A stretch of 64,000 nucleotides of DNA from DATFJT01 sp965230755 (GCA_965230755.1 CBDDLT010000016.1:310001-374000); one strand, 5' to 3'; numbered from the stretch's first letter, positions 52,094 to 61,402 are shown. The notes: generated by a model from the sequence alone, not told the origin. Made by a program: numbers and translations.

Positions 52094-52226
52094 ACTAGAC
52101 GGTCCTTTAAAAATTGTAATTAACTTTGTTTCTTTTGGAAAGTGTTTAGGCTTTCTTGAAATTTGACATGAAATTTACTTGTTGTAATTCTTATTCTATC
52201 TGTGAAGAATAAGCAAAAAGAAAGCT

Positions 52227-53018
52227 ATGGAAGACTATCTGAAAATGAACAAAGAATCTTGGAACAGTGTTGTGCAAACCCATTGGGATTCTGAATTCTA
52301 CGACAATAAAGGCTTTATAGAAGGACGTACTAGTCTAAATGAAATAGAGCAATCCATCCTAGGAGATATTAAAGGGCAGTCTCTTTTGCATCTGCAATGC
52401 CACTTTGGACAGGATAGTATTTCTCTATCCCGACAAGGCGCAAAGGTGAGTGCGGTCGACTTTTCTGATCAGGCCATATCCAAAGCAAACGAACTGGCCA
52501 AAATCACCGGGCAGTCGGTAAATTTCATTTGCAGTGATATATACGCCTTACCTGAAAATCATCAAGGTCAGTACGACATTGTTTTCACTTCCTATGGCAC
52601 CATAGGTTGGCTTCCTGATATCAACCGTTGGGCCAGTGTGGTATCTCATTTTTTGAAACCCGGAGGTAAGATTGTTCTTGTCGAATTTCACCCCTTTATC
52701 TGGATGTATGATGAAAAGCTGGAAAAGATAGAATACAGTTATTTCAATCGGGGAAGAATTATCGAAAAGACTTCCGGCTCTTATGCTGATCCGGATTCAG
52801 GCATTACTTTCAATACAACCACCTGGAATCATGCTTTGTCAGAAGTTTTTCAGGCTATGAAATCCAATGGACTTCAGCCTGTAAAATTTAATGAATACGA
52901 TTATTCTCCTTACAACTGTTTTGCGGATGCGGAAAAAATTGCCGACCGTAAATTCCGGATCAAAGGCTTTGGAGATAAGTTTCCATTGGTATATGCACTG
53001 GAGGCGGTGAAAGGCTAA
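52227..53018 (+). CDS. Class I SAM-dependent methyltransferase
   Basis: This 263-residue protein has SAM motif I in LLHLQCHFGQDSISLSRQGAKVSAVDFS (about 53-80), motif II near YDIVFTSYGTIGWL, and a post-motif beta-strand FLKPGGKIVLVEFHPFIW. The target is unknown. Small-molecule methylation is most likely given the length and lack of RNA-binding parts. TAACTTTG at 52121-52128 fits the -7 consensus, although no -33 was found. The stop overlaps by 3 bases the stop of the opposite radical SAM gene (CTAA). Confidence 0.88.
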   Translation: MEDYLKMNKESWNSVVQTHWDSEFYDNKGFIEGRTSLNEIEQSILGDIKGQSLLHLQCHFGQDSISLSRQGAKVSAVDFSDQAISKANELAKITGQSVNFICSDIYALPENHQGQYDIVFTSYGTIGWLPDINRWASVVSHFLKPGGKIVLVEFHPFIWMYDEKLEKIEYSYFNRGRIIEKTSGSYADPDSGITFNTTTWNHALSEVFQAMKSNGLQPVKFNEYDYSPYNCFADAEKIADRKFRIKGFGDKFPLVYALEAVKG

Positions 53019-54079
53019 TCAAACAATCCATACTGCTTAGGATTTTTCAATTCGCCATATCTGCTTGTATTTAATGTGAAAGACTTCATCTCCGGGAAAT
53101 ACTTTTGCCTGGCTATTCGAAACTGCTCGGCAACAATATCAGCGTATGCACCGCTTCCTCTCATCCTATGGCCGTATTCAGAATCATTGAGCTTTCCCTT
53201 GTGAGTAGCCGATATTTGATTGAGCATTTTCTCTGCCCTATCCGGAAAAGCCTTGCGCGCCCAATCACTGAAAATCTTACTGATATCACCATTTAATCGG
53301 ACCATGATGTGATGAATAGAGTTGGCCCCAGCATTGGCACAAGCTTCTGCCAAAGGAAGAATTCCGTCATCGGTAAGTCCTGGAATCACTGGTCCGGCAA
53401 GAACCGACACATGAATCCCTGTATTACTCAATTTTTCCACTGCTTTGAGCCTATTCTTTATAGAACTGGTTCTCGGCTCTAATTTTGCCCTAATTTTTTC
53501 ATCCAGTGTACTGATCGAAAATGCGACACTGATCAAATCATGTTTCTGCAGGTCTTTGAGAATATCTAAATCCCTTAAGAGGAGATCGTTTTTGGTGATG
53601 ATGCCTACAGGATGCCCATATTTTCTCAACACTTCTAGCATTTTACGGGTTAATTTGAACTTTCGTTCAGCTGGTTGGTAGCAATCCGTATTGCCCGCAA
53701 GCATAATTGGTTCTGCCTTCCAGTTCTTCGATGTCAACTTCTTTTTTAACAACTCCGCCGCATTCTTCTTGACGAGAATTTTAGTCTCAAAATCTAGTCC
53801 TGCACTATAGCCCCAATACGGATGAGTATTCCTCGCATAACAGTAAACACACCCGTGTTCACATCCCTGATAAGGGTTCATGGAATAAGGAATGCCAATA
53901 TCCGGGCTATCTACCTTATTAATGATGGTCTTGGGGTTTGTCTCGATATATTGGGTCTTAATTTCAAAATCGGGATCTTCAAAATTATTGGGGTTTTCCG
54001 ACCTCACTTCATTGTGAAAACGGTTGGCGGTATTGATCTGAGCGCCCCTTCCTTTTATAATATTCAATGGGTGTTTCAT
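53015..54079 (-). CDS. Radical SAM protein (PA0069/spore-photolyase-like family)
   Basis: The start ATG 54079 (354 residues) is chosen because the GTG at 54127 lies before the predicted transcript start. The cluster motif QGCEHGCVYCYARN gives Cys73, Cys77 and Cys80. Following are YWGYSAGLDFETKILVKKNA, LAGNTDCYQPAERKFKLTR, a SAM-binding GITTKND-like GIITKNDLLLRDL, and a C-terminal tail EMKSFTLNTSRYGELKNPKQYGLFD. This is the PA0069 family, distantly related to SplB, of unknown reaction. It could be involved in nucleic-acid repair or another radical step. Confidence 0.88.
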   Translation of the reverse strand: MKHPLNIIKGRGAQINTANRFHNEVRSENPNNFEDPDFEIKTQYIETNPKTIINKVDSPDIGIPYSMNPYQGCEHGCVYCYARNTHPYWGYSAGLDFETKILVKKNAAELLKKKLTSKNWKAEPIMLAGNTDCYQPAERKFKLTRKMLEVLRKYGHPVGIITKNDLLLRDLDILKDLQKHDLISVAFSISTLDEKIRAKLEPRTSSIKNRLKAVEKLSNTGIHVSVLAGPVIPGLTDDGILPLAEACANAGANSIHHIMVRLNGDISKIFSDWARKAFPDRAEKMLNQISATHKGKLNDSEYGHRMRGSGAYADIVAEQFRIARQKYFPEMKSFTLNTSRYGELKNPKQYGLFD

Positions 54080-54128
54080 TTCGATGTCTTTAAGATTAAA
54101 AAAGGTGTGTTCGAGTGCATGCGTCACA

Positions 54129-54152
54129 CAAAATTAAAACAAATTGTTTTAA
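54129..54152 (-). promoter_or_regulatory. -7 element and 19-bp palindrome upstream of the radical SAM gene
   Basis: On the minus strand TAATTTTG (54136-54129) fits TAnnTTTG and predicts a start near 54121. The palindrome TTAAAACAA-A-TTGTTTTAA (54134-54152, 9-base arms) overlaps it, so a dimeric repressor there would block this promoter. The divergent padR gene starts at 54249 and could make that repressor. Confidence 0.45.
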
Positions 54153-54248
54153 ATTATTTCAAAAATTGAATATTTATTTCATTTTTTATTACCTAATCAA
54201 TCTATGCATAAATAAATTATGTATATTGCGGTAAATAAGCGTATAGAT

Positions 54249-54578
54249 ATGCATTACAAAGAGTTTTTACCCGGAACGGTCAACATTATTATCCTTTCCC
54301 TTTTAAGAGAAAATAAGTCGATGTATGGGTATGAAATATGTCAGATGACGGCAGAAAGAACAGATGGTAAAATCCAGCTTACGGAAGGATCCATCTATCC
54401 CGCCCTACACAAAATGGAGAAAAAAGGGTGGATTATTTCTGAAAAAAAATTGGTCAATGGAAGAACAAGAAAATACTACTCCATCGCATCAGACTCTTCG
54501 GAAACAGCAGACAATAAGATCAAAAGCCTACAAGAGTTTCTGCATATTATTCAGTCCGTTCTAAAGCCTGCACTATGA
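54249..54578 (+). CDS. PadR-family transcriptional regulator
   Basis: The start ATG 54249 gives 109 residues and the usual PadR beginning (MHYKEFLPGTVNIIILSLL). A start at 54219 would lie in the predicted promoter TATATTG. The winged helix is seen in ENKSMYGYEICQMTAERTDGKIQLTEGSIYPALHKMEKKGWI with wing NGRTRKYYSIASDS. The short type lacks a long C-terminal coil. Its stop overlaps the M23 gene start by 4 bases (ATGA), so the two are coupled. PadR genes are usually next to a membrane partner with a PadR-associated helical domain, as here. Confidence 0.93.
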   Translation: MHYKEFLPGTVNIIILSLLRENKSMYGYEICQMTAERTDGKIQLTEGSIYPALHKMEKKGWIISEKKLVNGRTRKYYSIASDSSETADNKIKSLQEFLHIIQSVLKPAL

Positions 54579-55231
54579 GAGCGATTCGAAAAGCGGTAAG
54601 CCAAATGAAGTCTGTGCATATCGAAGAACTCTACGATCACTTCATGTGCGTATTTGAGGACTTGATGAACAAAGGTATGGACTCCGATGATGCCATCTCT
54701 GAGGTTTTATCAAGGATTGAAAATTACCATCAAACACAACAAAAAAACAGAAAAAAAGAACAATTAAAATCAATAGTTATGATCACAAGTATTTTTGCAG
54801 CAATTAGCTTTAGTTTTTTATTCATTTTTCAAGAACCACCCTCACACTTTCCGGTTGCCGGTGAACAATATAAAATCTCTTCCGGTTTTGGCATGAGGTC
54901 ACACCCGATCTCAAAGAAAAAGAAAATGCACAATGGTATTGATATTGTTGCATCTCCCGGGACAATAGTGATGGCTTCTGGAGAAGGAACGGTCGTCGCA
55001 GCTGACTTCGATGAAAAGTTGGGATATTTTATTGAAATCCGTCATGATGCCCACTACAGTTCCAGATATCACCATTTGGGTAAAATTCTAGTCGAAAAAG
55101 GTAGCAAAGTAAAGGCCGGACAACACATTGGTGAAGTAGGATCGAGCGGGCTATCTACCGGACCTCATCTCCATTATGAAGTTCTAAAAAACGGCAAGAA
55201 AATAGACCCTAAGCCGTATCTAGGAGTATAA
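54575..55231 (+). CDS. Membrane-anchored M23 metallopeptidase with PadR-associated N-terminal domain
   Basis: This 218-residue protein has an N-terminal helical domain (1-57: HIEELYDHFMCVFEDLMNKGMDSDDAISEVLSRIENY) of the HAAS/permease-prefix type found in PadR partners, which should be cytoplasmic. One membrane helix follows (about 66-84), then a LytM/M23 domain outside. The zinc set is complete: His119 and Asp123 in HNGID, His167 and the His198/His200 pair in HLHYEV. By family it cleaves peptidoglycan cross-links. The joining of a PadR-linked domain to a peptidoglycan hydrolase suggests cell-wall control by the regulator pair, which is inference. Confidence 0.85.
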   Translation: MRAIRKAVSQMKSVHIEELYDHFMCVFEDLMNKGMDSDDAISEVLSRIENYHQTQQKNRKKEQLKSIVMITSIFAAISFSFLFIFQEPPSHFPVAGEQYKISSGFGMRSHPISKKKKMHNGIDIVASPGTIVMASGEGTVVAADFDEKLGYFIEIRHDAHYSSRYHHLGKILVEKGSKVKAGQHIGEVGSSGLSTGPHLHYEVLKNGKKIDPKPYLGV

Positions 55232-55285
55232 ATCAATTTTAAGTCCTTAATTTGCTCCTTGTTATTCTTTTCAATTCAAGAAATA

Positions 55286-56779
55286 ATGAGGCTATATCTG
55301 GGATTTACGGTTTTATTTGTTTTTGGTTCTGTTCTCTCCATTGATTCGCACACAGGAAATAGAATAGAATCAAAAACGAGTAAACTCAAATATCACGAGT
55401 TAGATACTGTAAAAGATCTAACCATCAGAAATGCAACCTCTCTCTTAGGAATTAAATCACCTCAAAACATAGAAAATCTAGAAGTTTTGAGTTTTGGTGG
55501 CACTGAAATGAATTTGAACAGATTCCCAAACTTGAAAACCCTCAGAATTAATAAAGCTTTAAGCCTTGAAGCCCTGGATTTTAGTAAAAACACCAAATTA
55601 GTTGATATTAATATCTATAAAACAGGCCTTCGTGAAGTAAAGCTGGGTAAGTTGCCCTTACTTAAATCATTAGATCTTGGCATGAGTTATTTACTTCAGC
55701 TTGATTTAAGAGGCTTATCTGCATTGGAAAGTTTAGATTTAAAAGGGAATCGTCTTTCTATTTTGGATCTATCCAAAAATGGTCTTTTACAGAACCTAAA
55801 TATTTCGTCGAATAAACTTTCTAAAATTGACATCAGTCATTTAAAGCACCTAAGATATCTTCGTTGTTCAGGAAATAAGTTGAGTGAATTAAAGTTTGCA
55901 AAAGGCCAAAAACTAGACATTGTTGACGCTTCTATCAATTCTATTAACAAATTAATATTTCCCCGTGAAATAGAAATTAATTCTTTAGACCTTTCTGGCA
56001 ATAGTTTAAAAAGTTTTCCTTTCGAAAGGCTTAAAAACCTTAAGAAACTTGACTTGAGTGGAAATCTACTTGTCGAATGCAGAGTTCAAGCTTCTTCATC
56101 AATTACAAGATTAGATATTTCGCATAACCCATTGGTTGAATTTGATAAAACCTTTTTTGACCACCTATCAATATTACGCTTTGGATACACAAAACTCAAG
56201 TCTTTGGATCTAAGTGGGCTTCCCAATTTTAAAAGAATATTTGCTTCCTATTGTGAAGTTGAAGAATTGGATTTATCTAATTGCCTCAATTTAAAAGATG
56301 TACATGTCAGCTCAACTCCTTTGCGTCAATTAGATGTTACAAATTGTATAAATTTAAAAGAACTGCAGGTCGGATACAATGAAATTGTTGTTCTTGATCT
56401 CTCCACTACAATTAGAATTGAAGAAATAAGTTGTTCGGAAAATGGTCTGAAAGAACTTTCTCTTCCAGACAACTCACTAATAACAGAATTGAGCTGTCGA
56501 GACAATAAACTTACTACACTCGAAGTAGAAAAACTAAAGAAGATAAGAAGCCTTGATTTGACCAATAATTTCCTTGAAGAATTAATATTAGATGACCATG
56601 AAGACCTTTACCGGATCTATATTGGGCAAAATAATTTATCCAAATTAGATCTTTCCAAATCAGTTAAGTTAAGCTATTTGGATTGTGACTCGAAAAAAGT
56701 AGATTATATTATACTTCCCAAAAGCCAGGACTTACTGAAAGAGTTCAATTGTAATTATGACCTAATTCAAACAAAATAA
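55286..56779 (+). CDS. Secreted leucine-rich-repeat protein (first of tandem pair)
   Basis: The start ATG 55286 (497 residues) puts the export signal (MRLYLGFTVLFVFGSVLS) first, and upstream codons need TTG at 55259. Almost the whole chain is leucine-rich repeats of 20-23 residues with the pattern LxxLDLSxNxLxxL, for example LESLDLKGNRLSILDLSKNGL and LTNNFLEELILDDHEDLYRI. No T9SS sorting domain is seen, and the end reads EFNCNYDLIQTK. It is 54 bases after the M23 gene and only 3 before a paralogue. It likely binds a protein or peptide outside the inner membrane. Confidence 0.82.
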   Translation: MRLYLGFTVLFVFGSVLSIDSHTGNRIESKTSKLKYHELDTVKDLTIRNATSLLGIKSPQNIENLEVLSFGGTEMNLNRFPNLKTLRINKALSLEALDFSKNTKLVDINIYKTGLREVKLGKLPLLKSLDLGMSYLLQLDLRGLSALESLDLKGNRLSILDLSKNGLLQNLNISSNKLSKIDISHLKHLRYLRCSGNKLSELKFAKGQKLDIVDASINSINKLIFPREIEINSLDLSGNSLKSFPFERLKNLKKLDLSGNLLVECRVQASSSITRLDISHNPLVEFDKTFFDHLSILRFGYTKLKSLDLSGLPNFKRIFASYCEVEELDLSNCLNLKDVHVSSTPLRQLDVTNCINLKELQVGYNEIVVLDLSTTIRIEEISCSENGLKELSLPDNSLITELSCRDNKLTTLEVEKLKKIRSLDLTNNFLEELILDDHEDLYRIYIGQNNLSKLDLSKSVKLSYLDCDSKKVDYIILPKSQDLLKEFNCNYDLIQTK

Positions 56780-56782
56780 GCT

Positions 56783-58267
56783 GTGAACTATAACACTTTA
56801 TCTTTTCTATTACTTTTTCTTTTTTTCTACTACGGATCACCCGCCCAAAAGGTAAAAATCAAAGAAGAATCTGTCGAACAAGCCTTAATCCAAGCAAGAT
56901 TGGATCAGGAGCCCTTAGATGGATACGTGGACGCTAGCGTAATTCCAAAGGTGAAAAAATTAAGAATATTAGAACTAGAAAATTTTAACTCATTAAAGCC
57001 CTTTAAGTTTTTGCGAAAAGTTTCCATCGATCGCTTTCATGGAACTGAGTTTAAAGCTTTTAAATCGCAAAGTTTACGAACACTTTACATTAGCAGAGCA
57101 AAAAATATTTCTTCCATTGAGCTTAGCCCTCTGGAAAATTTACAAAAACTCACCATCAGTCATTCCAAATTATCGAATATTGACTTGTCAGATCTAATTT
57201 GGCTTACAGAACTTAACTTGCAAAGCGGGCTTTTGACCTCCATTGATCTATCTGAAAATGTTCGTCTTGAAAAACTGCATCTTTCAAACAATCAAATACA
57301 ATCAATCGATTTAAAGAAAAACCTTAAACTAAAGGATATAAAGTTAGATGGGAATCTTCTTACGGAACTCAACGTAAAATTTCAGCATCAACTTGAAAAC
57401 CTTACTTGTACAGGAAATAAGCTTACCTTGATCTATCTCTATTACCAACAACAAATTGATTTCCTATTTCTCAGTGACAACTCGTTCGGACACCTCTTTC
57501 TACCTAAAGGTATTCAGATTAGAAAATTATATGTGAGGAACAACAAACTTAAGAAGCTTCAACTCTCTTCTATTGTAGGCCTGGAAGATTTAGATATCTC
57601 TTATAATTTATTTCGATCCTTTGATTTCGGAGCTGCCCCAAAATTGAAACGGATTTCTTCTCTGGGCAATGACATTGATCGATTTAATTTTAGCTCTAAT
57701 CCCGAATTATACAGCGTAGCCATTGGAGATGTCGAACTTGACCATATCAAGCTAAGTGATTCGAAAAAACTAGAACTATTTAGGCTTTTTAGGAGCGATG
57801 TGGGACGCATAGAACTTGATAATTGTACTGCTCTCCGAAAAGTCACGGTGGATGAATGTGGAGTTGATTCGATTGACTTAAGGAAATGTCCCTCTCTTGA
57901 AGAACTAAATACCAGAAAAAACAATTTGACATTTTTAGATCTTTCAGACTGCGACAGCCTAATCCTTGTTCATGGCCAAACCAATAGACTACGAAGAGTA
58001 ATACTTCCAAGAAAAGGAGGAAAGTTAAAACGCCTGTCTTTGACCGATAACGGGATAAAAAATATAGATTTATCTAATCAACATCACCTAACAGATTTAG
58101 GGCTTGGTGAAAATCCTATCAAATTTCTGGACTTAAGGCATAATAAGCAAATTGAAGCCTTGGGTTGCCCACATTTAAAAAAACTAGTGCTACCTAAGAA
58201 TGTTGAACAGATTAATCGTTTTAATTGTAAACATGACGAATTAGAAATTATCAAATCAAATGATTAA
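56783..58267 (+). CDS. Secreted leucine-rich-repeat protein (second of tandem pair, GTG start)
   Basis: This 494-residue protein starts with GTG at 56783. No ATG exists in the first 100 codons, and the signal peptide (MNYNTLSFLLLFLFFYYGSPAQ) follows at once, so GTG is required. The repeats are as in the upstream gene (LTELNLQSGLLTSIDLSENV, LKDIKLDGNLL). The ending RFNCKHDELEII matches EFNCNYDLIQ of the first copy, which supports duplication. The gap is 3 bases, so the pair is translated together. The stop is adjacent to the TonB receptor stop with no spacer. Confidence 0.82.
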   Translation: MNYNTLSFLLLFLFFYYGSPAQKVKIKEESVEQALIQARLDQEPLDGYVDASVIPKVKKLRILELENFNSLKPFKFLRKVSIDRFHGTEFKAFKSQSLRTLYISRAKNISSIELSPLENLQKLTISHSKLSNIDLSDLIWLTELNLQSGLLTSIDLSENVRLEKLHLSNNQIQSIDLKKNLKLKDIKLDGNLLTELNVKFQHQLENLTCTGNKLTLIYLYYQQQIDFLFLSDNSFGHLFLPKGIQIRKLYVRNNKLKKLQLSSIVGLEDLDISYNLFRSFDFGAAPKLKRISSLGNDIDRFNFSSNPELYSVAIGDVELDHIKLSDSKKLELFRLFRSDVGRIELDNCTALRKVTVDECGVDSIDLRKCPSLEELNTRKNNLTFLDLSDCDSLILVHGQTNRLRRVILPRKGGKLKRLSLTDNGIKNIDLSNQHHLTDLGLGENPIKFLDLRHNKQIEALGCPHLKKLVLPKNVEQINRFNCKHDELEIIKSND

Positions 58268-60625
58268 TCAAAACCATATCTGATACCTCACATCGGGAAA
58301 GAAGCCACGCTGATAAGTGGTTTCATACGCTCCCGATCCCGCATCAAATTCTCGAATGAAAATATTATCTCTATTGGTGATATTTTGAAGATCAACGGAA
58401 AAGCTCTGACTGAATTTTTTGGCATTGTGCCTGATCCCTACTTTAAGATCTGCTCGGAAATAGGGATCATGTTGCAACTCAAAAGAACGATCTTCGAAAA
58501 AGACTTCATCTTGCTCCAGTAAAGATTGGGCCTCATTGACTGGGGTATGTCTTCTTCCTCCGGAAAATGTAAGCTTGGAGTCAAGCGTCAGGGTGAACTT
58601 ATCATTCAACTGAAATTCCTTGCCTCCCAAAGCATTGAGCACATAATTGCTGTTGAATAAAGTATTGTGTTCCACTCCATTGCTCCCTTTGTATTTGCTG
58701 TCGAATAGCGAACACGTCACTAAAAAGTAATACTGCTTATCAAAGAATTTTTCTAGAGTAAATTCGACCCCGTAATTGGTTCCTGTACCATCATTGTCTA
58801 AGCCTACTCTATCCGGAAAACCAAAATCAGCCCCTGAGTTGATCATAGAAAAGTTAGAGTCCTCAATATCAACTGCAACATCATACAAGTATTGAAAATA
58901 GGTCTCTAGTTTTATCCTGAGCTTGGAAGAAAAGAAATGATCCCAACCAATGACACTGTGGAAACTTTTGAAGAAATCAAGATTTTCATTGGGCAAAAAT
59001 GATTCTCCACTATTATCTAATCTTGACTGGAAATATATGGAAAGCGGTTGCATCTGACTGTGGATTCCAAAGCCCATATTGAAAGTATTGGCCTCGTTCA
59101 ACTCATACTGTAAGCCCAGTCTTGGATCCACGGCAAAGCTGTTGTTGAACCCCAACTGCATGAAGTGAACACCGGTATTAACCTTAAGTTGATCGTTGAA
59201 GCGATGTTGCCACTGGATGTATTCTCTCAGAAGGTTTAGTGTTCCGTCATAGGAGACCGCTTGATCGTAAATGTCATTATCGAATAAGACACTATCCATA
59301 AAATTAAAGCGATGGTGATCAAAGATGAATCCAGCTGAGATCTGATTTCTTGCATTGATTTTCTTATTCAATTTCCAGTTAACGCTGTACCGTGAGGTAG
59401 AAAAATCTCTGCTGAATATTCTTGACTTCTGATCATCTTCACTCAGGGTGTCCGTGGTAACGTCATTTTCATTACCGGAAACCACAAAATCGAGTTTAGA
59501 AGAGGTATTGTCATTAAAGAAGTAAACATGCGATAGCCCTCCAAAGCCAGTATTTGATGTCACAATGGTCTCTTCATCATCGTCGGCAAAGAGGTTGGTA
59601 TTATCTCCGTCGGGATCGGGAAGAAATTCGATAAAGCTCAAACCTCCAACACCCCAAATAGAAAATCTCCCCATTTTCTCAGTAGGCATATTGATCTTAA
59701 AAGTGAGGTCTTTATACTGCGGCACCGCATTTCCTACCCCTAAATCAAATCCCAGCAAATCGAAAACCTCCAGAGTAGAATGACGATAATTTGCCATGAT
59801 AGAAGATCTTTTACCAATTTTTAATGGGCCTTCGATACCAGCCTCAAAACCGTTAAAGCCTATCTGTCCTATAAACTCATATCGATCCTGATTTCCATTC
59901 CTCAACTTCAAGTCAAAAACACCGCTTGATCCATTGCCGTATTCAGCTGGAAAAGCGGAAGTAATGAAGTCACTATTCCTAAGATTGTTGAGATTCAACA
60001 TGCTTACAGGACCTCCAGTTGTTCCGATCGTAGCAAAGTGATTAGGAGACGGAATGTCCACTCCCTCCATACGCCAAATAACACCTGTAGGAGAGTTTCC
60101 TCTTATGATAATATCATTTCTATCATCGCTTGCCCCACTCACCCCAGCATAATTTTGTGCCATTCTTGCAGGGTCCGCAATCGTTCCGGAAAACCTAGCC
60201 ATTTCTTCCACACTCAGTGTACGCACACTGGCAGTAGCCATATCATTGTTCACCCTGTTTTTTCCCTGATCAGCCTCTACGACGACTTCGTTAAGAACAT
60301 TAATTTCTTCAGTCATTTCTATCTTTAAGACCAATTCTTTCGCAGAGTTCAGTAATAAATTGGAAATAACGACGTCCTCATATCCTAAATACGAAAACAC
60401 GAGTGAATGTCTACCCACTGGGATATCTTCGATCTTAAAGTACCCATCTACATCAGATGCACTACCCTTGAATTCATCCGATAATTGAACAACGACATTA
60501 ACCCCTATCAATGGCGCTTGAGACTGTTTATCCAAAACCTGGCCTTTTATGGATTGAGACAACTGCGCCGTTAGACTTAGCGCCCAAAACAACATTAAAA
60601 TCGAAACGAAAATTCTTTTCTCCAT
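58268..60625 (-). CDS. TonB-dependent receptor with carboxypeptidase-regulatory-like domain
   Basis: This 785-residue protein has a signal peptide (ending LSLTAQ). An N-terminal CarboxypepD_reg-like domain follows (about 25-110, IKGQVLDKQSQAPLIGVNVVVQLSD, with the DVDGYFKIEDIPVG turn), then a plug (about 120-230, GASDDRNDIIIRGNSPTGVIWRMEGVDIPSPNHF), and a barrel ending in Phe (DVRYQIWF). No SusD-type partner lies beside it, and it lacks the SusC-type length (about 1000 residues), so it is more like a metal, siderophore or small-molecule receptor of unknown ligand. The leader holds a 15-bp palindrome. The Crp/Fnr gene upstream is on the same strand. Confidence 0.9.
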   Translation of the reverse strand: MEKRIFVSILMLFWALSLTAQLSQSIKGQVLDKQSQAPLIGVNVVVQLSDEFKGSASDVDGYFKIEDIPVGRHSLVFSYLGYEDVVISNLLLNSAKELVLKIEMTEEINVLNEVVVEADQGKNRVNNDMATASVRTLSVEEMARFSGTIADPARMAQNYAGVSGASDDRNDIIIRGNSPTGVIWRMEGVDIPSPNHFATIGTTGGPVSMLNLNNLRNSDFITSAFPAEYGNGSSGVFDLKLRNGNQDRYEFIGQIGFNGFEAGIEGPLKIGKRSSIMANYRHSTLEVFDLLGFDLGVGNAVPQYKDLTFKINMPTEKMGRFSIWGVGGLSFIEFLPDPDGDNTNLFADDDEETIVTSNTGFGGLSHVYFFNDNTSSKLDFVVSGNENDVTTDTLSEDDQKSRIFSRDFSTSRYSVNWKLNKKINARNQISAGFIFDHHRFNFMDSVLFDNDIYDQAVSYDGTLNLLREYIQWQHRFNDQLKVNTGVHFMQLGFNNSFAVDPRLGLQYELNEANTFNMGFGIHSQMQPLSIYFQSRLDNSGESFLPNENLDFFKSFHSVIGWDHFFSSKLRIKLETYFQYLYDVAVDIEDSNFSMINSGADFGFPDRVGLDNDGTGTNYGVEFTLEKFFDKQYYFLVTCSLFDSKYKGSNGVEHNTLFNSNYVLNALGGKEFQLNDKFTLTLDSKLTFSGGRRHTPVNEAQSLLEQDEVFFEDRSFELQHDPYFRADLKVGIRHNAKKFSQSFSVDLQNITNRDNIFIREFDAGSGAYETTYQRGFFPDVRYQIWF

Positions 60626-60678
60626 GATCTAATCTTTTACTTTATTTGCCACCTTGACGGTTATCAAAAACTTTCATC

Positions 60679-60717
60679 GAAGTGAATCACTTCTCGAAAC
60701 CGCTTGAGGCAAAATTA
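60679..60717 (-). promoter_or_regulatory. Palindrome and -7 element in the TonB-receptor leader
   Basis: GAAGTGA-A-TCACTTC (60679-60693) is a perfect 15-bp palindrome. On the minus strand TAATTTTG (60717-60710) fits TAnnTTTG about 17 bases upstream of it, so the palindrome would be at the transcript start. The spacing differs from the Crp site TGTGA-N6-TCACA, so the neighbouring Crp/Fnr protein is only a possible binder. Confidence 0.4.
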
Positions 60718-60751
60718 GGACCACGATCATCCAAAAGACGATAACAAATGT

Positions 60752-61330
60752 TTATAATTTCGACCTTTCTTCTTTTTTTAATCTGCTGAGATGAATCGGT
60801 GAAATTCCGATGTAAGAAGCAATCATATGTTGAGGAACCCTATTGTGAATATCGGGAAAAACAGTGCTCATAATATCATACCGCTCTTTGGGACTTCGAA
60901 AATAAAGGTCTTTAATTCGATTGTCGAAATAAATAAAGTAACCCTCTGCTATCAATCTTCCCAGACGATCTCCTTTTTCCATTTCTTCATATCCTTGTTC
61001 TATGGCTTTCCTTGGAAGTACAACCACTTCCGTATCTTCTAAAGCCTGCAGGGCATAAACGGAGGGCTGCTTGAGGAGAAAAGCGGAATAATCCGTAATG
61101 AATTGGTTTTCCATCGTAAAGTGGGTGCTGTGTTCCACCCCTTTTGAATCCATTGCAATTACCCTTACCAAACCTGAATTGACAAAGAATATCTCATGAG
61201 GGATGACATCGGAGGGGCATAAGAGTGATTTCCTTTTGAAGGTTTTGATAAAGCTGTATTCCAAGAACTTGTCCAAATCCTCCTCGGAAACTTCAATCAT
61301 GCTTCTAATGACATTTCGTATTTGCTCCAT
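60752..61330 (-). CDS. Crp/Fnr-family transcriptional regulator
   Basis: This 192-residue protein has an N-terminal cyclic-nucleotide-binding beta-roll (about 15-125, RKSLLCPSDVIPHEIFFVNSGLVRVIA and FLLKQPSVYALQALEDTEVVVLPRKAIEQ). A dimer helix follows, and then a C-terminal HTH (about 165-192, HMIASYIGISPIHLSRLKKEE). Arg and Glu of the classic cAMP pocket are not evident, as in most Bacteroidota members, so the signal is unknown. It lies upstream of the TonB receptor on the same strand with a 126-base gap and may regulate it. Confidence 0.9.
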   Translation of the reverse strand: MEQIRNVIRSMIEVSEEDLDKFLEYSFIKTFKRKSLLCPSDVIPHEIFFVNSGLVRVIAMDSKGVEHSTHFTMENQFITDYSAFLLKQPSVYALQALEDTEVVVLPRKAIEQGYEEMEKGDRLGRLIAEGYFIYFDNRIKDLYFRSPKERYDIMSTVFPDIHNRVPQHMIASYIGISPIHLSRLKKEERSKL

Positions 61331-61402
61331 TCTTTTCTTTGGTTTTACGGGTTCATTAGATTTAATGATTTGCCCGCAAATTTATTTCGTGCGTGACAAA
61401 CT

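Noticed and set aside
58268..60625. TonB receptor as the missing SusC of the glucan locus
   Set aside because: It is shorter than SusC proteins, has no SusD beside it, lies 6 kb away and is on the other strand.
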